From Actinoplanes regularis (GTDB taxonomy: Bacteria > Actinomycetota > Actinomycetes > Mycobacteriales > Micromonosporaceae), in contig NZ_FZNR01000001.1 in NCBI RefSeq assembly GCF_900188005.1, forward strand, positions 620,001-684,000: a stretch of 64,000 nucleotides of DNA. The letters run 5' to 3'. A program made the position numbers and the translations under genes. The notes below the pieces were generated by a model. That model saw only the letters and a list, made by a program, of their open reading frames with translations, was not told where the DNA came from and made no database searches. Of the stretch, positions 50,781-60,300 are shown piece by piece. Each line of letters starts with the position of its first letter. The first letter of the stretch is position 1.

Positions 50781-52609
50781 CAGAGGTCGTCCTCATCGAA
50801 GGTGGGACGAACGTCCCGGGCGAACATGATCTCGTCATTGCTGGTGCCGGCCGCGACCATCGGCCACACCATGGCGTCCTTGCCGACCGTGAAGTCGATG
50901 ACCACCGGGGCGTCGTTGATCTCCATGGCCTGCTGGATGACCTTGTCGACGTCGTCCTTCGACTCGCAGCGCAGGCCGACGCAGCCGAGCGCCTCGGCCA
51001 GCTTCACGAAGTCCGGGATCCGGTGCTTGTGCGTGCCCAGTTCGGTGTTCGAGTACCGGCCGTCGTAGAACAGGGTCTGCCACTGCCGGACCATGCCCAG
51101 GTTGCCGTTGTTGATGACGGCGACCTTGATCGGGATGCCCTCCAGCGCGCAGGTGGCGAGCTCCTGGTTGGTCATCTGGAAGCAGCCGTCGCCGTCGATC
51201 GCCCAGACCTGGAGGTCGGGCTGGGCCACCTTGGCGCCCATCGCGGCCGGAACGGCGTAACCCATGGTCCCGGCGCCGCCCGAGTTGAGCCAGGTGCCCG
51301 GCTTCTCGTACTTGATGAACTGGGACGCCCACATCTGGTGCTGCCCGACGCCGGCGCAGTAGATCGCGTCCGGGCCGACCAGCGCGCCGATCCGCTCGAT
51401 CACGTACTGCGGGGCCAGGGTGCCGTCGGTCGGCTCGTCGTAACCCAGCGGGTACCGCTCACGCAGGTCGTTGAGCTGGCTCCACCAGCCGGGGTACTGG
51501 TCGACGCCGCCGGCGGTGGCGGAGACCGCGGCGATCAGCTCGTCGATCACGTGCCGGGCGTCACCGACGATCGGGACGTCGGCGTGCCGGTTCTTGCCGA
51601 TCTCGGCCGGGTCGATGTCGGCGTGCACCACCTTGGCTTCCGGCGCGAACGAGTCGAGCTTGCCGGTGACCCGGTCGTCGAACCGGGCGCCCAGGGTGAC
51701 CAGCAGGTCGGCCTTCTGCAGCGCGTAGACCGCCGGGACCGTGCCGTGCATGCCGGGCATGCCCAGGTGCTGCGGGTGCGAGTCGGGGAACGCGCCGAGC
51801 GCCATCAGCGTGGTGACCACCGGCATGCCGGTCAGCTCGGCCAGCTTGCGCAGGCCGTCGGTGGCGCCGGCCTTCAGCACGCCGCCGCCGACGTACAGCA
51901 CCGGGCGCTTGGCCGCGGCGATCAGCCGGGCCGCCTCGCGGATCTGCTTGCCGTGCGGGTGCAGGGTCGGCCGGTACCCGGGCAGGTCCAGGGCCGGCGG
52001 CCAGTTGAACGTGGTCTGTGCCTGCAGGACGTCCTTGGGGATGTCGACCAGGACCGGGCCGGGCCGGCCGGTGAGCGCCAGGTGGAACGCCTCGGCGACG
52101 ACCCGGGGCAGCTCATCGGCGGTCTGGACCAGGAAGTTGTGCTTGGTGATCGGCAGGGTGATGCCCTGGATGTCCGCTTCCTGGAAGGCGTCCGTGCCGA
52201 TCGCCGGGCGGGCCACCTGGCCGGTGATGGCGACGATCGGAACCGAGTCCATGTACGCGTCCGCGATCGGCGTGACCAGGTTCGTCGCGCCCGGGCCGCT
52301 GGTCGCGATGCAGACCCCGACCTTGCCGGTTGCCTGCGCGTACCCGGTGGCGGCGTGCCCCGCGCCCTGCTCGTGCCGGACCAGGATGTGCCGGACCCTG
52401 GAGTCGAAGAGCGGGTCGTACGCCGGCAGGATCGCCCCGCCGGGAATGCCGAACGCGACCTCGACGCCGAGTGCCTCGAGTGACCGGACGAGGGCGCCCG
52501 CGCCCGTGGTGGCTACCGGAGCCGTCACGGCCGGAGCGGTGTTCACGGCCGCCGCGACGGTGGCCGGCGTAACTCGGTTGGCGAGGGTTTCAGGCGTGGG
52601 TCTCGTCAT
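50780..52609 (-). CDS. ilvB: acetolactate synthase large subunit
   Basis: 609 residues. ThDP enzyme: [50 protein letters not shown] with the catalytic Glu near residue 80, [29 protein letters not shown] (FAD region) and the ThDP/Mg motif [16 protein letters not shown]...[12 protein letters not shown]. The first ~35 residues are an Ala/Val/Thr-rich extension. First gene of ilvBNC; the transcript starts in the 3' end of the GGDEF-EAL gene and carries a leader peptide and terminator. Confidence 0.97.
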   Translation of the reverse strand: MTRPTPETLANRVTPATVAAAVNTAPAVTAPVATTGAGALVRSLEALGVEVAFGIPGGAILPAYDPLFDSRVRHILVRHEQGAGHAATGYAQATGKVGVCIATSGPGATNLVTPIADAYMDSVPIVAITGQVARPAIGTDAFQEADIQGITLPITKHNFLVQTADELPRVVAEAFHLALTGRPGPVLVDIPKDVLQAQTTFNWPPALDLPGYRPTLHPHGKQIREAARLIAAAKRPVLYVGGGVLKAGATDGLRKLAELTGMPVVTTLMALGAFPDSHPQHLGMPGMHGTVPAVYALQKADLLVTLGARFDDRVTGKLDSFAPEAKVVHADIDPAEIGKNRHADVPIVGDARHVIDELIAAVSATAGGVDQYPGWWSQLNDLRERYPLGYDEPTDGTLAPQYVIERIGALVGPDAIYCAGVGQHQMWASQFIKYEKPGTWLNSGGAGTMGYAVPAAMGAKVAQPDLQVWAIDGDGCFQMTNQELATCALEGIPIKVAVINNGNLGMVRQWQTLFYDGRYSNTELGTHKHRIPDFVKLAEALGCVGLRCESKDDVDKVIQQAMEINDAPVVIDFTVGKDAMVWPMVAAGTSNDEIMFARDVRPTFDEDDL

Positions 52610-52653
52610 GGCAGTTCAGACCTTTTCGGGTTGGCGTCCGGCACTTGAGCAAC

Positions 52654-52684
52654 AAAAAAGGCCCACGTGCAGAAGCACGGGACC
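52654..52684 (-). terminator. attenuator terminator in the ilvB leader
   Basis: GGCCCACGTGC-agaa-GCACGGGACC pairs with wobbles, followed on the minus strand by TTTTTT (52659-52654). It stands between the leader peptide and ilvB. Confidence 0.8.
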
Positions 52685-52685
52685 T

Positions 52686-52720
52686 AGCGCACCCTCCTGA
52701 TGGGACAGGAGCGGTGCGCT
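52686..52720 (-). promoter_or_regulatory. leader hairpin preceding the ilvB terminator
   Basis: AGCGCACC-CTCCTG / CAGGAG-GGTGCGCT forms a long stem with a six-base loop and one bulged base, beginning at the leader-peptide stop. It is the expected pause or protector hairpin that a stalled ribosome would disrupt. Confidence 0.55.
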
Positions 52721-52749
52721 CAGATAAGTACTCGGGACGCGAAGCACAT
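52720..52749 (-). CDS. ilvB leader peptide
   Basis: Nine codons: MCFASRVLI then TGA, ending in consecutive Val, Leu and Ile codons (GTA CTT ATC). The codons are AT-richer than usual here (GTA, CTT), consistent with slow decoding. The ATG lies six bases after an AAGGTT -10-like hexamer, so it may be leaderless. Confidence 0.65.
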   Translation of the reverse strand: MCFASRVLI

Positions 52750-52753
52750 GCGA

Positions 52754-55141
52754 CTAACCTTGCCCCATCTCACGGCCTGAGTCAACTGATCCCACATTTT
52801 GATCACCCGCCGCCGCCACGAACTCCGGATCGGTCGGCAACAACGCTCTGAGCTGCCGCATTCCGGGACCGAGGCGGACCACCTGACTGCGGGCCGGTGC
52901 GCTCGCCGGCGCCCCGGAGCGTGGGGCCGGCAGCGGCCGGGGACCGGTCGGGCGCAGTGACTGCAGGCGCGACTCGAAGTGCTCGGCCGGAACGCCCCAC
53001 CCGAAGAGCGAGCCCTGGCCGAGGCGGCAGCCCGCCTCCTCGACCACCTCCCGCTGGGCCGGCGTCCCGATCCCCTCGGCCAGCACCTCCAGCCCCAGCC
53101 GGTGACCCAGCCGGACCACCACGTCGACCAGCGGCGCGGCGGTGCCGGTGCGGGACTCCGGCTCGGCCACCAGCGCATGATCGATCTTCAGGATGTCCAC
53201 CGGCAGGGTGCGCAGCTGGGTCAGGGACGAATACCCCGCGCCGAAGTCGTCGAGCGCGATCCGCACCCCCGTCTCGCGCAGCTCGGCCAGCCGGCGGACC
53301 AGCTCCTCCATGTCGGTGGCGACCGCGTGCTCGGTCACCTCCAGCACCAGCCGCTGCGGCGGGACGCCCAGCTCGGCCAGGATGTCCGCGACCTGGGCGG
53401 CGTAGTCGGCGTTGTGCAACTCCTTGGGCGACAGGTTCACCGACATCCAGATGTCGTGGCCGGCCGCCAGCCAGTCGGCGAGCTGCCGGCAGGCCTGCTC
53501 CAGCACCCAGGCGCCGATCCGGTTGATCAGCCCGGACTCCTCGGCGACCGGGATGAACTCGTCCGGCCGGACCGGGCCCAGCTCCGGATGGGTCCAGCGG
53601 AGCAGCGCCTCGGCGCCCACCGGCCGCATCGACGGCAACGCCACCACCGGCTGGAACACCAGGCGCAGCTGGTCGCGGTCGATCGCGTGACGCAGCTCGC
53701 CGGTCAGCGTGCCGCGGCGGCGCAGCAGCTCGTCGTAGCCCGCCTGGTACTGCTCGACCCGGTTCTTGCCGCGCTGCTTCGCGTACCGCAGCGCGAGGTC
53801 GGCGTCGTGCAGGAGCTCACCGGTGGAGGCCACGCCGATGCTGGCGGAGAGGAAGATCTGGCCGCCATCCACGTCGTACGACTCACCCAGCACGGCGAGC
53901 AGCCGGTGCGCCGCGAGCACGGCCTCGTCCACGTCGCCGTGCATCAGCACCGCGAACTCGTCACCGCCCAACCGGGCCGCCACGTCGCCGGCGAGCAGGT
54001 TGCGCTTGAGCCGGGCGCCCACCTCGACCAGCACCGCGTCCCCGACGTCGTGGCCGCGCAGGTCGTTGACCGTCTTGAAGCCGTCCATGTCGATGCCGAT
54101 CAACGCGGCGGGAGCATCGGAGCCGCGGAGCGCCAGTTGCAGGCCGCGGCGGTTGGCCAGGCCGGTGAGCGGGTCGGTGTGGGCCAGGTCGCGGAAGTGC
54201 CGTTCCCGCTGGCGCAGCTGCACCGTGTAGCGCCGGACGTCGTCCAGCGCCAGGAACTGCCGGGCCACCAGGGCCAGCCCCTCGATGCTGATGCCGAAAT
54301 ATCCGAACGCGTCCAGCGTCCCACCCTGGGCCAGGTGGTAGCCGAGCGCGGCGACCACCCCGAGCATCGGGATCACCGCGTACGCCCCGCCGCGCTCCAG
54401 CACGTCGCCGGTCGCCTGCACCGGCCGGTCGGCGGCCCGCACCGCCCAGGCCACCAGGATCAGCCCGGCGCAGAGCAGCAGCACCGCGGTCAGCACCAAC
54501 TCGTCGTCCTTGCGGCAGATGCCGCTGGACACCCCGGCCGAGGCGATCGCGGTCAGGCTCACCCCGGCGCCGACCCGCACGGTGTGCCGCCGTGGCCGGT
54601 GCGCGTGCAGCGCCAGCACGCCGGTCAGGCCGAGCGCGACCACCGCCAGCACGGCCGGCAGGATCACCGCGGCGCACCGGTAGGGCGTGGCGTCGCCGAG
54701 GATCCGGGTCGGGCGGGCCAGCAGCGACCAGCCGACGAACCAGACCGACGCCGCGATGACCAGGCCGTCCAGCACGTGCCGGAGCGCGGCGGCCGGGCCG
54801 CGCGCCGCTCCGGGCAGCGCCACCGTGCCGGCCAGCAGGGCGAGCATGCCGATCGCCATGCCGACCGCCATCGCGGTGGCCAGCGGCCGGCTCCCGGGCG
54901 CCAGCCCATGATCATGCCGATGCGCGGTGAGCAGCGCGGTGGCCAGGCCGGCCAGGGCGGCCGCGGTGACCACCGCTCCGCCCGCGGCGAGCAGCAGATG
55001 TGCCCGGCGGGCGGCGCCGGTGTGCCGGCGCCCCGACTGGCCGAGCAGACCGACCGCCGGGACCGCGGCGAGCAGGCCCGCGAGGCCCGCCAGCTCCATA
55101 CCGGACGGTGAGTGCACGCACACACTGTGCCGGATCTTCAT
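52754..55141 (-). CDS. membrane GGDEF-EAL protein (c-di-GMP synthase/phosphodiesterase)
   Basis: About 795 residues from the ATG at 55141; starts at 55123 (GTG) and 55099 (ATG) are also possible, with no clear ribosome site. The N-terminal ~310 residues hold eight or nine hydrophobic helices. The GGDEF domain (about 330-490) has [17 protein letters not shown] and an intact [13 protein letters not shown]. The EAL domain has [56 protein letters not shown] and AEGIGTPAQ, so the main catalytic residues are present. Both activities are therefore possible. Its 3' end contains the ilvB promoter. Confidence 0.92.
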   Translation of the reverse strand: MKIRHSVCVHSPSGMELAGLAGLLAAVPAVGLLGQSGRRHTGAARRAHLLLAAGGAVVTAAALAGLATALLTAHRHDHGLAPGSRPLATAMAVGMAIGMLALLAGTVALPGAARGPAAALRHVLDGLVIAASVWFVGWSLLARPTRILGDATPYRCAAVILPAVLAVVALGLTGVLALHAHRPRRHTVRVGAGVSLTAIASAGVSSGICRKDDELVLTAVLLLCAGLILVAWAVRAADRPVQATGDVLERGGAYAVIPMLGVVAALGYHLAQGGTLDAFGYFGISIEGLALVARQFLALDDVRRYTVQLRQRERHFRDLAHTDPLTGLANRRGLQLALRGSDAPAALIGIDMDGFKTVNDLRGHDVGDAVLVEVGARLKRNLLAGDVAARLGGDEFAVLMHGDVDEAVLAAHRLLAVLGESYDVDGGQIFLSASIGVASTGELLHDADLALRYAKQRGKNRVEQYQAGYDELLRRRGTLTGELRHAIDRDQLRLVFQPVVALPSMRPVGAEALLRWTHPELGPVRPDEFIPVAEESGLINRIGAWVLEQACRQLADWLAAGHDIWMSVNLSPKELHNADYAAQVADILAELGVPPQRLVLEVTEHAVATDMEELVRRLAELRETGVRIALDDFGAGYSSLTQLRTLPVDILKIDHALVAEPESRTGTAAPLVDVVVRLGHRLGLEVLAEGIGTPAQREVVEEAGCRLGQGSLFGWGVPAEHFESRLQSLRPTGPRPLPAPRSGAPASAPARSQVVRLGPGMRQLRALLPTDPEFVAAAGDQNVGSVDSGREMGQG
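52786..52805 (-). promoter_or_regulatory. candidate NdgR-type operator and ilvB promoter
   Basis: CTGATCCCACATTTTGATCA (plus strand), 17 of 20 identical to the motif before leuB. On the minus strand it is followed directly by TTGACT (about 52786-52781), an 18-base spacer and AAGGTT. The whole site lies inside the last codons of the GGDEF-EAL gene. Confidence 0.5.
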
Positions 55142-55218
55142 CGATTGCAAAACCCTTGGCGTCCCGCGCTGTGGACGTGTGTGGCAGTTCCGCCGCTGCT
55201 CGGTGGCACTATTGGGAA

Positions 55219-57066
55219 ATGCCTGAGCTGCGCTCCCGGACCTCGACCCACGGTCGCACGATGGCCGGCGCGCGCGCCCTTTGGCGCGCCACCGGTATGA
55301 CCGACGACGACTTCGGCAAGCCGATCGTCGCCATCGCCAACAGCTACACCCAGTTCGTACCGGGGCATGTGCACCTCAAGGACCTCGGCGGCCTGGTCGC
55401 CGAGTCGATCGCCGCGGCCGGCGGCGTCGGCCGGGAGTTCAACACCATCGCGGTCGACGACGGCATCGCGATGGGGCACGGCGGCATGCTCTACTCGCTG
55501 CCCAGCCGCGAGCTGATCGCCGACGCGGTGGAGTACATGGTGAACGCGCACTGCGCCGACGCCCTCGTCTGCATCTCGAACTGCGACAAGATCACCCCGG
55601 GCATGCTGATCGCGGCGCTGCGGCTCAACATCCCGACGGTCTTCGTCTCCGGCGGCCCGATGGAGGCCGGCAAGACGGTCGCCATCGAGGGCATCGTGCA
55701 CGAGAAGCTCGACCTGGTCGACGCGATGAGCGCGGCCGCCAACGACAACGTCACCGACGCTCAGCTCGACACCATCGAGCGCTCGGCGTGCCCGACCTGC
55801 GGCTCCTGCTCCGGCATGTTCACCGCCAACTCGATGAACTGTCTGACCGAGGCGATCGGCCTGTCGCTGCCCGGCAACGGCTCGACGCTGGCCACGCACG
55901 CCTCCCGCAAGGCCCTGTTCGAGGAGGCCGGGCGGCTGATCGTCGAGATCGCCAAGGACTACTACGAGAAGAACGACGAGTCGGTGCTGCCGCGCTCGAT
56001 CGCCAGCCTGAGCGCCTTCGAGAACGCGGTCGCCCTGGACGTCGCGATGGGCGGCTCCACCAACACCGTGCTGCACCTGCTCGCCGCGGCCCGCGAGGCG
56101 GAGCTGGACTTCAGCGTCTCCGACATCGACGCCATCTCGCGCCGGGTGCCGTGCCTGTCCAAGGTCGCGCCGAACAGCCCGAAGTACCACATGGAGGACG
56201 TGCACCGGGCCGGCGGCATCCCCGCCCTGCTCGGCGAGCTGAACCGGGCCGGCGCGCTCAAGACCGACGTCCGTTCCGTGCACTCCCCCACGCTGGAGTC
56301 CTGGCTGGCCAAGTGGGATATCCGCGGCGGATCGCCGGCTCCCGAGGCGCTGGAGCTGTTCCACGCCGCCCCCGGCGGGGTCCGCACCACCGAGCCGTTC
56401 AGCACCACGAACCGGTGGGCAAAACTGGACACCGACGCGGTCGAGGGCTGCATCCGGTCGGCCGAGCACGCTTACACGGTCGACGGTGGCCTGGCCATCC
56501 TCTTCGGCAACCTCGCCCCGGACGGCTGCGTCGTCAAGACCGCCGGCGTCGACGAGTCGATCTGGAAGTTCACCGGCCCGGCCCGGGTCTACGAGTCGCA
56601 GGACGACGCGGTCACCGGCATCCTGGGCAAGGAGGTCGTCGAGGGCGACGTCGTCATCATCCGGTACGAAGGCCCCAAGGGCGGCCCGGGCATGCAGGAG
56701 ATGCTCTACCCGACGTCGTTCCTGAAGGGCCGGGGCCTGGGCAAGGCGTGCGCGCTGATCACCGACGGCCGCTTCTCCGGCGGCACGTCCGGCCTCTCCA
56801 TCGGCCACGTCTCCCCCGAGGCGGCCGGCGGCGGCCTGATCGCCCTGGTCGAGACGGGCGACGAGATCACCATCGACATCCCGGGCCGCAGCATCACCCT
56901 GAACGTCCACGACGACGTGCTGGCCCAGCGCCGGCACGAGCAGGAGCGGCGCCCCAAGCCGTACTCGCCGGCGAACCGCCAGCGCCCGGTCTCCGCGGCC
57001 CTGCGCGCATACGCGTCGATGGCCACCAGCGCCAGCGACGGCGCATACCGCCGAGTCCCCGAGTAG
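55219..57066 (+). CDS. ilvD: dihydroxy-acid dehydratase
   Basis: 615 residues from the ATG at 55219. Long-form IlvD/Edd family: [50 protein letters not shown], the Fe-S cysteines in [12 protein letters not shown] and [31 protein letters not shown], and the C-terminal [24 protein letters not shown]. It dehydrates dihydroxy acids to the keto acids of Val/Leu and Ile synthesis. It is divergent from the GGDEF-EAL gene and stands alone. Confidence 0.97.
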   Translation: MPELRSRTSTHGRTMAGARALWRATGMTDDDFGKPIVAIANSYTQFVPGHVHLKDLGGLVAESIAAAGGVGREFNTIAVDDGIAMGHGGMLYSLPSRELIADAVEYMVNAHCADALVCISNCDKITPGMLIAALRLNIPTVFVSGGPMEAGKTVAIEGIVHEKLDLVDAMSAAANDNVTDAQLDTIERSACPTCGSCSGMFTANSMNCLTEAIGLSLPGNGSTLATHASRKALFEEAGRLIVEIAKDYYEKNDESVLPRSIASLSAFENAVALDVAMGGSTNTVLHLLAAAREAELDFSVSDIDAISRRVPCLSKVAPNSPKYHMEDVHRAGGIPALLGELNRAGALKTDVRSVHSPTLESWLAKWDIRGGSPAPEALELFHAAPGGVRTTEPFSTTNRWAKLDTDAVEGCIRSAEHAYTVDGGLAILFGNLAPDGCVVKTAGVDESIWKFTGPARVYESQDDAVTGILGKEVVEGDVVIIRYEGPKGGPGMQEMLYPTSFLKGRGLGKACALITDGRFSGGTSGLSIGHVSPEAAGGGLIALVETGDEITIDIPGRSITLNVHDDVLAQRRHEQERRPKPYSPANRQRPVSAALRAYASMATSASDGAYRRVPE

Positions 57067-57078
57067 GTAGCTCTTCCA

Positions 57079-57111
57079 GCGCCGGCCGAGAACCTCGTTC
57101 TCGGCCGGCGC
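57079..57111 (+). terminator. terminator after ilvD
   Basis: GCGCCGGCCGAGAAC-ctc-GTTCTCGGCCGGCGC, a 15-bp perfect stem with a 3-base loop, twelve bases after the stop and without a U-tract. Confidence 0.75.
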
Positions 57112-57301
57112 CGCATTTCAGGCCGCTACCGCTCCCGGCCGCCCTTTCGCCTCCGGCCTGCCACAACCCCAATTCCCTTGTACGACCAATGGAGCCCAAA
57201 GCCCACGACCAAGCCCCGACGCCACCCACTCGGCTGGACCCGGTTGCCGCACCCCGGCCCACGAAACCCAGCCCAACTGCCTCACCTCCGGGCTTCGACA
57301 G

Positions 57302-57348
57302 GACAACGAGAGCCAGCCGAGGGGTTCGGCTGGCTCTCGTCGTTGTCA
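57302..57348 (-). terminator. terminator after the peroxidase gene
   Basis: GACAACGAGAGCCAGCCG...CGGCTGGCTCTCGT-cG-TTGTC, a long stem with a short loop, about 40 bases beyond the peroxidase stop on the minus strand. The ~270 bases between ilvD's terminator and this one contain no supported gene. Confidence 0.7.
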
Positions 57349-57389
57349 GGCCGGTGGGGATACCACCGGCGGGATCGGCCGGGGCTTCG

Positions 57390-60300
57390 TCAGCGGACCG
57401 TGCCGGTCGTCGAACGGCCGGGGCCGGGGCCGACGGCGTTCAGGGCACAGACGGTGAAGCGGTAGCGGGCGCCCGCTCGGACACCGCTGGGTGCGGTGAA
57501 CGTCGCGGATCGCTTCGAGGCCGTGGTGGTGAGCACGAACGGCGCTCCGGTCGGTGTGCCCTTGCTGTTCAGGCGCTGGATCGTGAGGCGGTAACCGGTG
57601 ATCGGGGCGCCTCCGGCAGTGGCCGGCGTGGTCCAGCGGAGCGTGTTGGTCCGGGCCCCTCCGACGCCACCGGGGGTAGCGCTGAGCGAGCGCGGCGCGG
57701 ACGGATTGGTCCGTGGGATGACCGTCTTGCTGCCCGCCGACCAGGAGCCGGTACCGATCCGGTTCACGGCTCGGACCTGGAAGTGGTAGGCGGTCCCGTT
57801 CGTCAGTCCTGTCACGTTCTGCGACGAGGCGGCGGCCGGAGCCGTGCGCACGGCCCCCACCTGCTTGTTCCTGGCGTCCAGGACACGGATCTCGTAGCGC
57901 AGGATCGGGGATCCGCCGTTGCTGGCCGGGGCGGCCCAGCGGACCACGGCCAGACCCTTTCCAGCGGCCGGCGTACCGATGCGCGGCGCGCCGGGGACGG
58001 TCCGTGTGGTGGCCGGTGGAGTCGTGGGAGAAGTGGTCGGGTCTCCGGTCGGGGTGGTCGGGTTTCCGGTCGGGGTAGCCGGGTCGCCGGGTGGGGTGGT
58101 CGGGGTCGGGGTCGGTGAACCGCCATCGGGAGAACCGTCACCCGGATCACCACCCGGGCCGGGAACGCCGGCGGCGGTGGGGATCACCCGGTTGGAGACG
58201 GCGGAGAACTCACTGGCGCCGGCGGCGTTCACAGCCCGGACCCAGAAGGCGTACGGCAGGTCGTTGGTGAGACCGGTCATCGTCAGTTCGGTGACCTCCG
58301 GACCGCTCGCGTCCACGCCCACCACGATGCCGGTCTCGTCGTCGAGCACCTGCACCTCGTACCCGTAGATCGGGCTTCCGCCGTCGTCGACCGGCGGCGT
58401 CCAGCAGACAACGGCGCTCTCGTCGCCGGCCGTGGCGATACCGATCACCGGCGCGCCCGGCGCCACGGGAGCACCCGTCCGCGTCGGCGCAACCGTCGGC
58501 GCCGGGGTCGTGGGGACGGGAGTGGTGGGAACAGGGGTCGTGGGGGTGGGGGTGACGGGCGGGGTGGTCACCGATGGCGACGGGGACGGGGTGGTCGAGC
58601 CCGGGTCCGCGGCGACCGGCGTCACCGCGGCGGACGGCTCGCTGAAAGCCCCGCTGCCGACCGGGGTCTCCGCCCGGACCCGGAAGGTGTACGAAACCCC
58701 GTTCGTCAAGCCGGAGACCACCAGCTCACGAACGTCCGCCGCGAGCGAGGTCCGCACCTCGGACCCGTCCGAGCCGCTCCGCGACAGCGTCAGGCCACTC
58801 ACCGGGACACCGTCCGGAACGGTGATCAGCACGGTCGCCGTGCGGTCACCGGCGAACGCCGAGACGCCCAGGAACGCCTGCAGCCCGGTGACGTCCACGG
58901 TCTGGTCGTCGAAGCGGAGCAGTTCGACGTTGCGCACCATGTCGGTCCCGTCCGGCCCGGAGACCTGCACGCCCCCGTCGACCGGCGTCACCGCGTAGGA
59001 CGCCCGGGCCCCGGAGAAGACGGCCGTGTCCACGTCCCGGGTCGGCGACGACGCGATCTCCCGTACGAGATGGATGTCCTTGGGGTTGATCTTCCCGGCG
59101 AAGACGTCCGCCTTGAGCGAGGCCAGGTTCCGCGCCGACCGCACCTCGTTGCCGTCCGCATCGCGGACGCTGAGCCGGACCGTCAGATAGCGATCACCGT
59201 CGATGATGTCGTCCCCGGCACGACCCTGGAGCGTGTCGCTACCAGGCCCACCGAGCAGCACATTGCCCGCTCCCCAGACGCCGCCGTGCAGGTCACAATC
59301 GCGGCCGGTGCGGTTGGCCAGCGCGGAGACCGGTGTCGGCAGCGAGGTCACCACCCGGTCGAGGCCGCGGATCCGGGCGACCCCGGCCGCGTCCAGCGCG
59401 TCGCAGCCGAACCGGTCGCTGTCGGCCGGGATGACGTCGTCGCCACGCAGCACGTCGTCGCGGGTGCCGCCGGAGAGCGCCTCCACCTCGCGGTAGCGGT
59501 CCAGGAGTTCCGCGGTCACCTCCTCCACCGGCAGCCGGGCCAGGTCCGCGTCCATCGGCAGGTCGTCGCCGCCCTGATCAGGATCGGACGCGATGGACCA
59601 GTCGAAGCCGGAGCCGCCGTCATACCGGTCGACGCCCGGGCCCTGGACCCCGATGTCGTCGCCACCCTCCAGGACGTACTCGTCGTCGCCGCCCTGGCCG
59701 ATCAGCACGTCGTGGCCGGGCCGGTTCGCGTCGTCGAGGACGAACGGGTTACCGCTGTCGCCCTGGAGCAGGTCGGATCCGTTACCACCCTCGGACCAGT
59801 CGTCGCCCGCGTCGCCCCACACGGTGTCCACGCCGTCACCGGCGAGCATCAGGTCGTCGTCCTCGCCGCCGAACGTCTCGTTCGCGTTGGCGCCGCCGTC
59901 GGTGAAGTCCTTCCCGTCGCCGCCGAGAACGATGTCGATCCCGGGGCCGGCGTCGATCGCGTCGTTGCCCGGCCCGCCACGCGGCATGTCGGCGCCGCCG
60001 GCGTCGGTCAGGACGTCATCGCCCTCGCCGCCGATCACCGAGTCGTCGCCGGTGCCGCCCTCGAGGACGTCGTCGCCCTCCCCGCCCCACACGGTGTCGT
60101 TGTCGACGCCGGCGCTCACCCGGTCGGTCTCGTCCGTGCCGAGCCAGACCGACTGATCGAGAGCGGTCGCCCGCTGCTTGATCGTGCCGTCGGGCATGCG
60201 CAGCAGCTTCACGGACTCGTCGCACTCCGAGGACGGGTCGTCGAGGACGCGGCTGCCGGAGAACCGGAGGCGGGACAGGTCGTAGGTGCAGTCGGTGGTG

